NCBI RefSeq assembly: GCF_003955715.1
Contig: NZ_CP034463.1
Coordinates: 8,556,001 to 8,620,000, forward strand
Source of the DNA: Streptomyces aquilus
GTDB taxonomy: Bacteria > Actinomycetota > Actinomycetes > Streptomycetales > Streptomycetaceae
Length of the DNA: 64,000 nt
Direction: 5' to 3'
Positions 42,585 through 52,097 of the stretch are shown piece by piece (within the stretch, counting starts at the first letter, position 1; each line of letters begins with the position of its first letter). The notes under the pieces were generated by a model. It saw only the letters and a list, made by a program, of their open reading frames with translations. It did no database searches and was not told the DNA's origin. A program made the position numbers and the translations under genes.

Positions 42585-43727
42585 ATGAAACGGCAGATCT
42601 TCGCCCCCGAGCACGACGCGTTCCGCGACACCGTGCGCGCCTTCCTCGACCGCGAGGTGCTGCCGCACTACGCGCAGTGGGAGAAGGACGGCATCGTCTC
42701 CCGCGAGGCCTGGCGCGCGGCAGGCAAGCAGGGCCTGCTCGGACTCGCCGTGCCCGAGGAGTACGGCGGTGGCGGCACCCCCGACTTCCGGTACGCCGCC
42801 GTGCTCGCCGAGGAGTTCACGCGCGCGGGCGCCCCCGGACTCGCCCTGGGCCTGCACAACGACATCATCGGCCCGTACCTGACCGGGCTGGCCACCGAGG
42901 AGCAGCGCCGCCGCTGGCTGCCCGGCTTCTGCGACGGCTCGCTGATCACCGCCATCGCCATGACCGAACCCGGCGCGGGCTCCGACCTCCAGGGCATCCG
43001 CACGCACGCGGAGGACCGCGGCGACCACTGGGTGCTCAACGGCTCCAAGACCTTCATCTCCAACGGCATCCTCGCCGACCTGGTGATCGTCGTCGCGAGG
43101 ACCACCCCGGAGGGCGGCGCCCACGGCCTGTCGCTGCTGGTCGTCGAGCGCGGTATGCACGGCTTCGAGCGCGGCCGCAACCTCGACAAGATCGGCCAGA
43201 AGGCACAGGACACGGCCGAGCTGTTCTTCCACGACGTGCGCGTGCCCAAGGAGAACCTCCTCGGCGAGCTCAACGGCGCGTTCCTCCACCTGATGACCAA
43301 CCTCGCCCAGGAGCGCCTGAGCATCGCCGTCTCCGCGATCGCCGCCGCCGAGCACCTCCTGGAGATCACCACGGAGTACGTGAAGGAACGCGAGGCATTC
43401 GGCCGGCCGCTCGCCACCAAACAGCACATCCGGTTCGAAGTGGCCGAGATGGCCACCGAGTGCGCCGTCACCCGCACGTTCCTCGACCGCTGCATCGAGG
43501 ATCACTCGAACGGCGAGCTCGACGCGGTCCACGCCTCCATGGCCAAGTGGTGGGCGACCGAACTCCAGAAGCGGGTCGCCGACCGCTGCCTGCAACTGCA
43601 CGGCGGCTACGGCTACATGAGCGAATATCCGGTCGCCCGGGCCTTCACCGACGGCCGCATCCAGACCATCTACGGCGGCACGACCGAGATCATGAAGGAG
43701 ATCATCGGACGTTCCCTGCTGGGCTGA
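42585..43727 (+). CDS. Acyl-CoA dehydrogenase
   Basis: 380 aa, an FAD-dependent enzyme for the first step of beta-oxidation. Signatures: [57 protein letters not shown], and the C-terminal [22 protein letters not shown] with the catalytic Glu near 368. The start ATG 42585 gives [10 protein letters not shown]. It lies after the repeat array and is co-directional with the thiolase 35 bp downstream. Chain-length or branched specificity is unknown; the upstream racemase favours branched substrates. Confidence 0.95.
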   Translation: MKRQIFAPEHDAFRDTVRAFLDREVLPHYAQWEKDGIVSREAWRAAGKQGLLGLAVPEEYGGGGTPDFRYAAVLAEEFTRAGAPGLALGLHNDIIGPYLTGLATEEQRRRWLPGFCDGSLITAIAMTEPGAGSDLQGIRTHAEDRGDHWVLNGSKTFISNGILADLVIVVARTTPEGGAHGLSLLVVERGMHGFERGRNLDKIGQKAQDTAELFFHDVRVPKENLLGELNGAFLHLMTNLAQERLSIAVSAIAAAEHLLEITTEYVKEREAFGRPLATKQHIRFEVAEMATECAVTRTFLDRCIEDHSNGELDAVHASMAKWWATELQKRVADRCLQLHGGYGYMSEYPVARAFTDGRIQTIYGGTTEIMKEIIGRSLLG

Positions 43728-43762
43728 CCCTCACCCTCGACCCACCCTCGAAAGGCCTCCCT

Positions 43763-44977
43763 GTGAGCACCGAAGCGTACGTGTACGACGCGATCCGCAC
43801 CCCGCGCGGACGCGGCAAGGCGAACGGCGCCCTGCACGGCACCAAGCCCATCGACCTGGTCGTCGGACTCATCCACGAGATCCGCGCCCGCTTCCCGGGC
43901 CTCGACCCGGCCGCGATCGACGACATCGTCCTCGGCGTGGTCGGCCCGGTCGGCGACCAGGGCTCCGACATCGCCCGCATCGCCGCGATCGCGGCCGGAC
44001 TGCCGGACACGGTCGCGGGCGTCCAGGAGAACCGCTTCTGTGCCTCGGGCCTGGAGGCCGTCAACCTGGCCGCCGCCAAGGTCCGCTCCGGCTGGGAGGA
44101 CCTGGTCCTCGCGGGCGGCGTCGAGTCCATGTCCCGGGTGCCGATGGCCTCCGACGGCGGCGCGTGGTTCAACGACCCGATGACCAACCTCGCCGTGAAC
44201 TTCGTGCCGCAGGGCATCGGCGCCGACCTCATCGCCACCATCGAGGGCTTCTCCCGCCGGGACGTCGACGAGTACGCGGCGCTGTCCCAGGAGCGCGCGG
44301 CGACGGCCTGGAAGGAGGGCCGCTTCGAGCGGTCCGTCGTCCCGGTCAAGGACCGCGCAGGCCTGACCGTCCTCGACCACGACGAGCACCCGCGCCCCGG
44401 CACCACCGCCGACTCCCTCGCGAAGCTCAAGCCGTCCTTCGCGGACATCGGCGAACTCGGCGGCTTCGACGCGGTGGCCCTCCAGAAGTACCACTGGGTC
44501 GAGAAGATCGACCACGTCCACCACGCGGGCAACTCCTCCGGCATCGTCGACGGCGCCTCCCTGGTCGCCATCGGCTCCAAGGAGGTCGGCGAGCGCTACG
44601 GCCTCACCCCGCGCGCGCGGATCATCTCCGCGGCCGTCTCCGGCTCCGAACCGACCATCATGCTCACCGGCCCCGCCCCGGCGACCCGCAAGGCCCTCGC
44701 CAAGGCCGGGCTGACCATCGACGACATCGACCTCGTCGAGATCAACGAGGCCTTCGCGGCCGTCGTCCTGCGCTTCGTCAAGGACATGGGCCTGTCCCTG
44801 GACAAGGTCAACGTCAACGGCGGCGCCATCGCCCTCGGCCACCCGCTCGGCGCGACCGGTGCCATGATCCTCGGCTCGCTCATCGACGAACTCGAGCGCC
44901 AGGACAAGCGGTACGGCCTCGCCACCCTCTGCGTGGGCGGCGGCATGGGCATCGCCACCATCGTCGAGCGCATCTGA
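43763..44977 (+). CDS. Acetyl-CoA acyltransferase (thiolase), FadA-like
   Basis: 404 aa. Active-site residues are Cys93 in [10 protein letters not shown], His in [11 protein letters not shown] near 362, and Cys in LCVGGGMG near 392, the normal thiolase triad, so the enzyme should release acetyl-CoA from 3-ketoacyl-CoA. The start is GTG 43763. It forms the alpha/beta pair with the FadB-like gene 44 bp downstream. It also could act on 3-oxoadipyl-CoA, but the pairing with FadB makes fatty acids more likely. Confidence 0.94.
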   Translation: MSTEAYVYDAIRTPRGRGKANGALHGTKPIDLVVGLIHEIRARFPGLDPAAIDDIVLGVVGPVGDQGSDIARIAAIAAGLPDTVAGVQENRFCASGLEAVNLAAAKVRSGWEDLVLAGGVESMSRVPMASDGGAWFNDPMTNLAVNFVPQGIGADLIATIEGFSRRDVDEYAALSQERAATAWKEGRFERSVVPVKDRAGLTVLDHDEHPRPGTTADSLAKLKPSFADIGELGGFDAVALQKYHWVEKIDHVHHAGNSSGIVDGASLVAIGSKEVGERYGLTPRARIISAAVSGSEPTIMLTGPAPATRKALAKAGLTIDDIDLVEINEAFAAVVLRFVKDMGLSLDKVNVNGGAIALGHPLGATGAMILGSLIDELERQDKRYGLATLCVGGGMGIATIVERI

Positions 44978-45021
44978 CCCCCCTCCCGACGGACACGACG
45001 GATCACACGGAGCACCTCCAC

Positions 45022-47202
45022 ATGAGCACTCAGTCCACGACCATCCGCTGGGAGCAGGACCGCGACGGCGTCGTCACGCTCGTCCTCGACGACCCCGACC
45101 AGTCCGCGAACACCATGAACCAGGCGTTCCGCGACTCCCTCGCGCACGTCACCGACCGCCTGGAGGCCGAGAAGGACTCCATCCGCGGCATCATCATCAC
45201 CTCCGCCAAGAAGACCTTCTTCGCGGGCGGCGACCTGCGCGACCTCATCCGGGTCACCCCGGAGACCGCACAGGAGCTGTTCGACGGCGGCCTCGCCATC
45301 AAGCGGAACCTGCGCCGCATCGAGACCCTCGGCAAGCCGGTCGTCGCGGCGATGAACGGCGCGGCCCTCGGCGGCGGCTTCGAGATCGCCCTCGCCTGCC
45401 ACCACCGCGTCGCCCTGGACGCGCCCGGCTCCAAGATCGGCTGCCCCGAGGTCACCCTGGGCCTCCTGCCCGGCGGCGGCGGTGTGGCTCGCACGGTCCG
45501 CCTCCTCGGCATCACCGACGCCCTGCTGAAGGTGCTGCTCCAGGGCACCCAATACAGCCCGCGGCGCGCCCTGGACAACGGCCTGGTCCACGAAGTGGCC
45601 GCCACCCAGGAGGAGATGCTCGCCAAGGCGCGCGCCTTCATCGAGGCCAACCCCGCCTCGCAGCAGCCCTGGGACAAGCCCGGCTACCGCATCCCCGGCG
45701 GCACTCCGGCCAACCCCAAGTTCGCGGCCAACCTGCCCGCCTTCCCGGCCAGCCTGCGCAAGCAGACAGGCGGCGCCCCCTACCCGGCCCCGCGCAACAT
45801 CCTCGCCGCGGCGGTGGAAGGAGCCCAGGTCGACTTCGAGACCGCGCAGGTCATCGAGGCCCGCTACTTCGTCGAACTGGCCGCCGGCCAGACCTCGAAG
45901 AACATGATCCAGGCGTTCTTCTTCGACCTCCAGGCCGTCAACTCCGGCGCCAACCGCCCCAAGGGCATCGAGCCGCGCCAGGTGACCAAGGTCGCCGTCC
46001 TCGGCGCCGGGATGATGGGCGCGGGCATCGCGTACTCGTGCGCCCGCGCGGGCATCGACGTCGTCCTGAAGGACGTGTCGGCGGAGGCGGCCGCCAAGGG
46101 CAAGGCCTACTCCGAGAAGCTCTGCGCGAAGGCGGTCGGCAGGGGCCGTACGACCCAGGAGCAGGCGGATGCCCTGCTGGCCCGCATCACGCCCACGGCC
46201 GACCCGCAGGACGTCGCCGGCTGCGACGCGGTGATCGAGGCCGTCTTCGAGAACCCCGAGCTCAAGCACAAGGTCTTCCAGGAGATCCAGCAGATCGTCG
46301 CCCCGGACGCCCTGCTGTGCTCCAACACCTCCACCCTCCCGATCACCGCCCTGGCCGAGGGCGTGGAGCGCCAGGCCGACTTCATCGGGCTGCACTTCTT
46401 CTCGCCGGTCGACAAGATGCCGCTCGTCGAGATCATCAAGGGTGAGCGGACGGGGGAGGAGGCGCTGGCCCGCGCCTTCGACCTGGTCCGGCAGATCAAG
46501 AAGACGCCGATCGTCGTCAACGACTCACGCGGCTTCTTCACCTCGCGCGTGATCGGCCACTTCATCAACGAGGGCGTCGCGATGGTCGGCGAGGGCATCG
46601 AGCCCGCCTCGGTCGAACAGGCGGCGGCCCAGGCGGGCTACCCCGCCAAGGTCCTCTCCCTGATGGACGAACTGACGCTGACGCTGCCGCGCAAGATCCG
46701 CAACGAGTCCAAGCGGGCCGTCGAGGAGGCGGGCGGCACCTGGCCGACCCACCCCGCGGAGGCCGTCATCGACCGCATGGTCGACGAGTTCGGGCGTACG
46801 GGGCGCAGCGGCGGCGCGGGCTTCTACGACTACGACGACAGCGGCAAGCGCGTTGGCCTGTGGCCGGGCCTGCGCGAGCACTTCACCAAGGCCGGCCACG
46901 AGATCCCCTTCGCGGACATGCAGGAACGCATGCTCTTCTCCGAGGCCCTCGACACCGTGAAGCTCCTGGAGGAGGGCGTCCTGACCTCGGTCGCCGACGC
47001 CAACATCGGCTCGATCTTCGGCATCGGCTTCCCGGGCTGGACCGGCGGCGTGCTCCAGTACATCAACGGCTACGAGGGCGGTCTCCCCGGCTTCGTGGCC
47101 CGGGCGCGCGAGCTGGCCGAGCGCTACGGGGACCGGTTCACGCCGCCGGCGCTGCTGGTGGAGAAGGCGGAGAAGGGGGAGACGTTCACGGACGCGCGGT
47201 GA
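45022..47202 (+). CDS. Fused enoyl-CoA hydratase / 3-hydroxyacyl-CoA dehydrogenase (FadB-like)
   Basis: 726 aa, the bifunctional alpha subunit of beta-oxidation. The crotonase part (residues 1-250) has FAGGDLRDLI, AAMNGAALGGGFEIALACHH and GLLPGGGGVARTVR; the dehydrogenase part begins with VAVLGAGMMGAGIA near 326 and has NTSTLPITALAEG and GLHFFSPVDKMPLVEII. The C-terminal domain includes FGIGFPGWTGG. ATG 45022 has GGAG nine bases upstream. Last gene of the operon. Confidence 0.95.
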   Translation: MSTQSTTIRWEQDRDGVVTLVLDDPDQSANTMNQAFRDSLAHVTDRLEAEKDSIRGIIITSAKKTFFAGGDLRDLIRVTPETAQELFDGGLAIKRNLRRIETLGKPVVAAMNGAALGGGFEIALACHHRVALDAPGSKIGCPEVTLGLLPGGGGVARTVRLLGITDALLKVLLQGTQYSPRRALDNGLVHEVAATQEEMLAKARAFIEANPASQQPWDKPGYRIPGGTPANPKFAANLPAFPASLRKQTGGAPYPAPRNILAAAVEGAQVDFETAQVIEARYFVELAAGQTSKNMIQAFFFDLQAVNSGANRPKGIEPRQVTKVAVLGAGMMGAGIAYSCARAGIDVVLKDVSAEAAAKGKAYSEKLCAKAVGRGRTTQEQADALLARITPTADPQDVAGCDAVIEAVFENPELKHKVFQEIQQIVAPDALLCSNTSTLPITALAEGVERQADFIGLHFFSPVDKMPLVEIIKGERTGEEALARAFDLVRQIKKTPIVVNDSRGFFTSRVIGHFINEGVAMVGEGIEPASVEQAAAQAGYPAKVLSLMDELTLTLPRKIRNESKRAVEEAGGTWPTHPAEAVIDRMVDEFGRTGRSGGAGFYDYDDSGKRVGLWPGLREHFTKAGHEIPFADMQERMLFSEALDTVKLLEEGVLTSVADANIGSIFGIGFPGWTGGVLQYINGYEGGLPGFVARARELAERYGDRFTPPALLVEKAEKGETFTDAR

Positions 47203-47306
47203 CGTACCGCTGAGTGACACGACCCGCTCGCCCCTCGGGGGGACGGTGCCCGACGCAGACCTGCGACCCGGTGCCCGTCCCCACCGAGCCCAGCGGCCTC
47301 AACGTG

Positions 47307-48023
47307 TCAGGAGGAGGACCCGCCCGCCTGCGACGGGGCACCCCACCCGCTCAGCTCCTCCTTGAGCGACCGCTGGAACGTCGTCAGCAGCGCCTGCACC
47401 ACGATCGGGTGCATATGGGCCGACAGCGACCGCACGTCCTCGGTGTCCCGCTCCGACACCTCCCCGCGGAACAGCTCCGCCAGTTCGTGCGCCGCCACGC
47501 GCGCGTGCTCCACGAGCACGTTCCGCGCGGCGAGGATCGACTCCTGGGACAGCGGCACGTCGAGCAGCCGCACGCCGAGCCGCAGCAGCCCGGCGTCGAA
47601 GCGGTAGCCGTCGCCGTCCGGCTGTACGACGCCCATCGCCGCGAGCCGCTCGACGTCCTCCTCGGTGAGCGGCCGGCCGGTGCGCTCCTCCAGCTCCCGC
47701 CGGTCGGCCGTCTCCACGGTGTCGGGAGCCCAGGAGGCGACGACCGCACGGTGGATCGCGAGGTCGTGCGGGCTCAGATCGGGCGGCAGCTGCCGCAGAT
47801 ACCGCTCGATCGCGGCCAGCGTCATCCCCTGGTGCTGGAGTTCCTCGATGAGCTCCAGGCGGGCCAGGTGCTCCCTGCCGTAGTGGCCCACGCGGCGCGG
47901 GCCGATCACCGGCGGCGGCAGCAGCCCCCTGGTGCTGTAGAAGCGCACGGTGCGGACCGTGACGCCCGCACGCGCCGCCAGCTCATCGACGGTGAGGGTC
48001 GGCTTCCCGGTGTCGGTCGTCAT
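47307..48023 (-). CDS. MerR-family transcriptional regulator
   Basis: 238 aa. The N-terminal winged helix (TVDELAARAGVTVRTVRFYSTRGLLPPP then GHYGREHLARLELI) is typical MerR. The C-terminal 140 residues hold no metal-binding cysteines, so the effector is organic or unknown. Convergent with the FadB-like gene, 104 bp between stops; a regulator of that operon is possible but not shown. ATG 48023. A 23-bp repeat array lies upstream. Confidence 0.9.
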   Translation of the reverse strand: MTTDTGKPTLTVDELAARAGVTVRTVRFYSTRGLLPPPVIGPRRVGHYGREHLARLELIEELQHQGMTLAAIERYLRQLPPDLSPHDLAIHRAVVASWAPDTVETADRRELEERTGRPLTEEDVERLAAMGVVQPDGDGYRFDAGLLRLGVRLLDVPLSQESILAARNVLVEHARVAAHELAELFRGEVSERDTEDVRSLSAHMHPIVVQALLTTFQRSLKEELSGWGAPSQAGGSSS

Positions 48024-48060
48024 GTGCAGCAGTATCGCTGTCTCACCAGTGCTGTGAAAC

Positions 48061-48152
48061 CTCGCGAGCCCCCTTCTCGATCACTCGCGAGCACCCTTCC
48101 CGATCACTCGCGAGCACCGTTCTCGATCACTCCCACACACCCTCCCCGATCA
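48061..48152. repeat. 23-bp tandem repeat, four copies
   Basis: Units start at 48061, 48084, 48107 and 48130, with consensus CTCGCGAGCACCCTTCTCGATCA. The first three are close copies carrying the palindrome CTCGCGAG, and the last has lost it. They fill the gap between the MerR gene and the permease gene, starting 38 bp upstream of the MerR start codon, and could include operators or just be duplications. Confidence 0.9.
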
Positions 48153-48318
48153 TGTGACATGTCCCGCTGTGTGAGGTCCGCCACCGCGTGACCCGCGTGG
48201 TTCAGGGGAAGGTGGCCCCTTGGTCTGTGCCTCCACCCGAGCGCACAGGCCATACGTACGTCAGGACACCGAGCGCGACCCGCTCGGGCGCCCCCAGCAC
48301 CAGAGAGTGGTACCACCT

Positions 48319-49776
48319 GTGAGCAAGGACGCCGTGGACACGGCAACAGCCACCGAGGCGGCCCGGACGCCCGCGGACGCGGGTGACGCCGGCTACAGCA
48401 AGGACCTCAAGGCGCGCCACGTCAACATGATCGCCATCGGCGGCGCGATCGGCACCGGCCTCTTCCTCGGCGCCGGAGGACGCCTCCACAACGCCGGCCC
48501 GGCGCTCGCGATCGCCTACCTGGTCTGCGGGATCTTCGCCTTCTTCGTCGTCCGGGCCCTCGGCGAACTCGTCCTCTACCGCCCCTCCTCCGGTTCCTTC
48601 GTGTCGTACGCGCGCGAGTTCCTCGGCGAGAAGGGCGCGTACGTCGCCGGCTGGATGTACTTCCTGAACTGGTCGACGACCGGCATCGCCGACATCACCG
48701 CGATCGCGCTCTACACGCACTACTGGAGCCTGTTCACCGACATCCCGCAGTGGACGCTGGCCCTGATCGCCCTCGCGGTCGTCCTCGCCGTGAACCTGAT
48801 CTCGGTGAAGATCTTCGGCGAGATGGAGTTCTGGTTCGCGATCATCAAGGTCGCCACCCTGGTCGGCTTCATGCTCGTCGGCATCTTCCTGCTGGCCACC
48901 CAGCACGAGGTGGGCGGTACGACCCCCGGCGTGCACGTGATCACCGACAACGGCGGCGTCTTCCCGCACGGCCTCATGCCGGTCGTCCTCGTCATGCAGG
49001 GCGTGATCTTCGCGTACGCCGCCCTGGAACTGGTCGGCGTCGCCGCGGGCGAGACCGCCGAGCCGGAGAAGGTCGTCCCGCGCGCGGTGAACTCGATCAT
49101 GTGGCGGGTGGGCCTGTTCTACGTCGGCTCGGTCGTCCTGCTCGCCCTCCTGCTCCCCGGCTCGGTCTACTCGGCCGACGAGAGCCCCTTCGTCACGGTG
49201 CTGTCGAAGATCGGCGTCGGAGGCGCGGGAGACGTGATGAACCTGGTCGTCCTGACGGCCGCGATGTCGTCGTTGAACTCGGGCCTCTACTCCACCGGCC
49301 GCATCCTGCGCTCCATGGCGGTGGCGGGCTCGGCCCCGAAGTTCACCGCCCGCATGAACCGCAGCCAGGTCCCCTACGGCGGCATCCTGCTCACCTGCGC
49401 GGTGTGCGTGCTCGGCGTCGGCCTCAACTACCTCATGCCGAGCCAGGCCTTCGAGATCGTGCTGAACGTCGCCTCCCTCGGCATCATCAGCACCTGGGTG
49501 ATCATCATGGTCTGCCATCTGGTCTTCGTCCGCCGCGCGCGGGCCGGCCTGGTCACCCGCCCCTCCTTCCGGCTCCCGTTCAGCCCGGTCACGGAGATCG
49601 CCACGATCGCCTTCCTGCTGGCCTGCCTCGGCATGATGGCGAACGACCCCGAGGTCGGCCGCAAGACCCTGCTGCTGATCCCGGTGATCGCGGCGATGCT
49701 GGTCGCCGGCTGGTACGCGGTCCGGCGCCGGGTGGAGCGGTCGACGGACCGGGAGCTGACCGAGTTCACGAAGTAG
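48319..49776 (+). CDS. Amino-acid permease (APC superfamily, AnsP/GabP-like)
   Basis: 485 aa with about 12 transmembrane helices. The APC signature is [20 protein letters not shown], followed by [20 protein letters not shown] and [15 protein letters not shown], as in the AAT family of proton-coupled amino-acid permeases. The N-terminal cytoplasmic tail is long. It resembles asparagine permeases (AnsP) of Streptomyces, but specificity is not certain. The start is GTG 48319 ([15 protein letters not shown]). Confidence 0.92.
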   Translation: MSKDAVDTATATEAARTPADAGDAGYSKDLKARHVNMIAIGGAIGTGLFLGAGGRLHNAGPALAIAYLVCGIFAFFVVRALGELVLYRPSSGSFVSYAREFLGEKGAYVAGWMYFLNWSTTGIADITAIALYTHYWSLFTDIPQWTLALIALAVVLAVNLISVKIFGEMEFWFAIIKVATLVGFMLVGIFLLATQHEVGGTTPGVHVITDNGGVFPHGLMPVVLVMQGVIFAYAALELVGVAAGETAEPEKVVPRAVNSIMWRVGLFYVGSVVLLALLLPGSVYSADESPFVTVLSKIGVGGAGDVMNLVVLTAAMSSLNSGLYSTGRILRSMAVAGSAPKFTARMNRSQVPYGGILLTCAVCVLGVGLNYLMPSQAFEIVLNVASLGIISTWVIIMVCHLVFVRRARAGLVTRPSFRLPFSPVTEIATIAFLLACLGMMANDPEVGRKTLLLIPVIAAMLVAGWYAVRRRVERSTDRELTEFTK

Positions 49777-49817
49777 ATCCAGGGGCCGTTGTCAGTGGCG
49801 GCCTCTACGGTGGCGTC

Positions 49818-50297
49818 ATGTCGGGGATCACGTATGTCCGGGGTGACGCCACGGTTCCGTCGGTGAAGGGCGTCAAGGTGATCGCCCATGTCTGCAACGA
49901 CATCGGGGGATGGGGAAAGGGCTTCGTGCTGGCACTGTCACGCCGCTGGCCGGAGCCGGAGGCGGCGTACCGCGCCTGGCACCGCGGCCGGTCCGCCAAC
50001 GACTTCGGGCTGGGTGCCGCCCAGTTCGTCCAGGTCGAGCCCTACGTCTGGGTGGCCAACCTGGTCGGCCAGCGCGGCATCCGTACGGGCAGCAAGGGCG
50101 TCCCCGTCCGGTACGAGGCGATCGACGCGGCGCTGGCGCGGCTGGCCGACAAGGCCGTGGAACTCGGGGCCTCGGTCCACATGCCCCGGATAGGGTGCGG
50201 GTTGGCCGGGGGCAAGTGGTCCCGCGTCGAACCGCTGATCGCCGAGCGGCTCGTACGACGGGGGATCGCCGTCACGGTCTACGACCACGGCGACTGA
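49818..50297 (+). CDS. Macro-domain protein
   Basis: 159 aa consisting of a single macro domain: ITYVRGDATVP, AHVCNDIGGWGKGFVLALSRRW (ADP-ribose-binding loop), then FVQVEPYVWVANLVGQ and MPRIGCGLAGGKW. Proteins of this type bind or hydrolyse ADP-ribose adducts, such as ADP-ribosylated acidic residues. TACGGT about six bases before ATG 49818 suggests a leaderless mRNA. Co-directional with the b-subunit-like gene 20 bp downstream, so possibly an operon. Confidence 0.9.
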   Translation: MSGITYVRGDATVPSVKGVKVIAHVCNDIGGWGKGFVLALSRRWPEPEAAYRAWHRGRSANDFGLGAAQFVQVEPYVWVANLVGQRGIRTGSKGVPVRYEAIDAALARLADKAVELGASVHMPRIGCGLAGGKWSRVEPLIAERLVRRGIAVTVYDHGD

Positions 50298-50317
50298 CGG
50301 GACGCCAGGGAGGCGGC

Positions 50318-50806
50318 ATGGACCTCATTCCGGTGGAGATCGGCCCGCTGAACCCCCAGGTCCAGGACCTGGCGGTCGGGGTGGTGCTGTTCGCCGTCTG
50401 CTTCCTCTGTCTGGTCCCGCTGCTGCGCCGGATGAACCGGGTCCTGGAGGCGCGCCAGCAGGCCACGGACGGGGTCGCGGCGGAGGCCGAGCGGCTGCGC
50501 GGGCTGGCCGAGGAGAAGCGCGCCGAGATCGAGGCCGAACGCGCCGACGCCCGCCATGACGCGGCCCGTACCCGCCAGCGGGCCGAGGCGGAGGGCGCCG
50601 CGCTCATCGCCGAGGCCCGCGCCGAGGGCCTACGCGAACGCGCCGAGCTCCTCGCCCGGGCGGCCGCCCGCATCGACTCCGACCTGGCGGCCGCGGAAGC
50701 CGAACTCCAGGAGTATCTGCCGGAGTTGGCGGCGAAGCTGGCCAGCGGGATCCTGGGCGAGCCGATCGGCCCCGGGGTACCGACACGAGCGGCGGACGCT
50801 TCGTGA
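50318..50806 (+). CDS. ATP synthase subunit b-like protein (stand-alone AtpF paralog)
   Basis: 162 aa: one N-terminal transmembrane helix (VQDLAVGVVLFAVCFLCLVPLL), then a long charged coiled coil (EAERLRGLAEEKRAEIEAER and on to LLARAAARIDSDL), and a short C-terminal region. This is the layout of F-type ATPase subunit b. The gene is far from any atp operon: no other ATP synthase gene is nearby. It follows the macro-domain gene by 20 bp. ATG 50318 with AGGGAGGCGGC upstream. A repurposed membrane scaffold is possible. Its stop overlaps a 41-bp repeat. Confidence 0.85.
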   Translation: MDLIPVEIGPLNPQVQDLAVGVVLFAVCFLCLVPLLRRMNRVLEARQQATDGVAAEAERLRGLAEEKRAEIEAERADARHDAARTRQRAEAEGAALIAEARAEGLRERAELLARAAARIDSDLAAAEAELQEYLPELAAKLASGILGEPIGPGVPTRAADAS

Positions 50807-50886
50807 GCGCGGTCGGCCTGGCGAGCGGGCCCGGTGCGCGACACCGAGCGCGGTCGGCCTGGCGAGCGGCCCCGGTGCGCGACACC
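50805..50886 (+). repeat. 41-bp tandem repeat after the AtpF-like gene
   Basis: Two copies, 50805-50845 and 50846-50886, differing at one position, begin on the TGA stop of the preceding gene and end 36 bp before the stop of the convergent arginase-family gene. Confidence 0.9.
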
Positions 50887-50921
50887 GACGCGCCCGCGTC
50901 GGACGCGGCGCCGTAGCCGGA

Positions 50922-51809
50922 TCAGCCGCGCGCCGCGAGCGCCCGTAGCAGGCACTCCGTGAGGCGGCTCGCGATGCTCCCGTCCGGATCGAGACGCGGG
51001 TTGAAGATCGTGACGTCGAGGCCGACCGCGCCGGTGCCGGTCAGGGCCGTGCGCAGGACGGACTCCAGCTCCTCCCAGCTCAGCCCGCCGTCCAGCCGGT
51101 GGTCCACGGCGGGCATGACCGCGTCGTCCAGCACATCGACGTCGAGATGCACCCAGTACCCGGCGCCGCCGCCCTCACCGGTCAGCGACTCCACCGCATG
51201 CCGCGCCGCCTCACCCGCCCCCAGCTCCCGCACCCTGTCGAGATCCAGCGCGTGCAGCTCCTCCGGCAGCGGCTGCACCCCGAACACCGCCATCTCCGCC
51301 TGGTCCCGGAAGCCCAGCGCGACGACATCCCCGTCCCGCACCAGCGGCCCCAGCCCTTCCAGGTCGGCGAGGATCGCGGGCCCGCGCCCCGTGGCCAGGG
51401 CCAGCTCCATCGAGGCGACCTCGCCGACCGGGTCCGCCTCGGGCTGGTAGAAGTCGGTGTGGCCGTCGAGGAACAGCAGGCCGTGACGCCCCCGGCGGCG
51501 CAGCGCGAGCAGATTGCCGAGCAGAATGCTGCAGTCGCCGCCCAGCACCACAGGGAACCGCCCGTCGTCCAGCACCCGGCCCACCGCGTCCGCCAGCCGT
51601 ACGGCGTGCTCGGCGATCCGGGCCGGATTGAGCACCCCGCTCTCCGGGTCCCGCTCCGGGTCGTAGGGGCCGGGTTCCACCCTGCCCGCCGACACCGCGC
51701 CGAGGCCGTCGGCCAGACCGGCGTCGAGCAGTGCCCGGGGCAGCTCCTCGACGCCGGTCGGCCGCAGCCCCAGCACGGACGGTGCCTCGATGATCGCGAC
51801 GTCCCGCAC
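50922..51809 (-). CDS. Arginase/agmatinase-family ureohydrolase
   Basis: 295 aa. Binuclear Mn ligands are visible: VVLGGDCSILLG, FLDGHTDFY (Asp and His), and HLDVDVLDDAVMPA (DxDxxD motif). Together these mark arginase, agmatinase and formiminoglutamase; the exact substrate is unclear. The start is GTG 51809, with a GAGGGAG-like site upstream. Convergent with the AtpF-like gene. Not obviously linked to other arginine genes here. Confidence 0.9.
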   Translation of the reverse strand: MRDVAIIEAPSVLGLRPTGVEELPRALLDAGLADGLGAVSAGRVEPGPYDPERDPESGVLNPARIAEHAVRLADAVGRVLDDGRFPVVLGGDCSILLGNLLALRRRGRHGLLFLDGHTDFYQPEADPVGEVASMELALATGRGPAILADLEGLGPLVRDGDVVALGFRDQAEMAVFGVQPLPEELHALDLDRVRELGAGEAARHAVESLTGEGGGAGYWVHLDVDVLDDAVMPAVDHRLDGGLSWEELESVLRTALTGTGAVGLDVTIFNPRLDPDGSIASRLTECLLRALAARG

Positions 51810-51990
51810 TCCGACTCCCTCGTCAGGCGGCGCCGGTCGGCCCACGCGTCCGGCGACGTGGGCCCACCGTAGACCGCGCCAGGGCGCGGAGCGCGGCAGC
51901 GCCGACACCCGGCGAGGCGCCCTACGCCGCCTACCGAGTACCCCCTCTCAGCGGGCCGAGCGATGTTCAGTGCGGTTCGGCAGCGCCCTT

Positions 51991-52062
51991 AAGGGACGCG
52001 GGGCTGTGCCGATCTGCGGCTCCGCCGCGTGGGCGCGACCAGCGACAGCGGCGCCGCAGACG
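51991..52062. repeat. Streptomyces interspersed hairpin element, copy 1
   Basis: The segment begins AAGGGACGCGGGGCTGTGCC, contains the hairpin GCGGC-TCC-GCCGC (52016-52028) and an outer pair CTGCGGC/GCCGCAG (52014-52020 with 52053-52059), and includes GCGCGACCAGC. I recognise this as a family of short intergenic repeats common in Streptomyces genomes, from memory. It lies in the gap between two divergent genes (51810-52097). Confidence 0.7.
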
Positions 52063-52097
52063 AGCGACGACCCATGACGGCACTTCCTGCCCAGCGC

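Noticed and set aside
44164..47202. A 1012-codon frame that joins thiolase shadow sequence to the FadB-like gene
   Set aside because: The FadB-like gene has its own ATG at 45022 with a ribosome binding site, and the part before it is out of frame with the thiolase.
48061..48152. CRISPR array
   Set aside because: Four directly abutting 23-bp units with no spacers and no cas genes; it is a simple tandem repeat.
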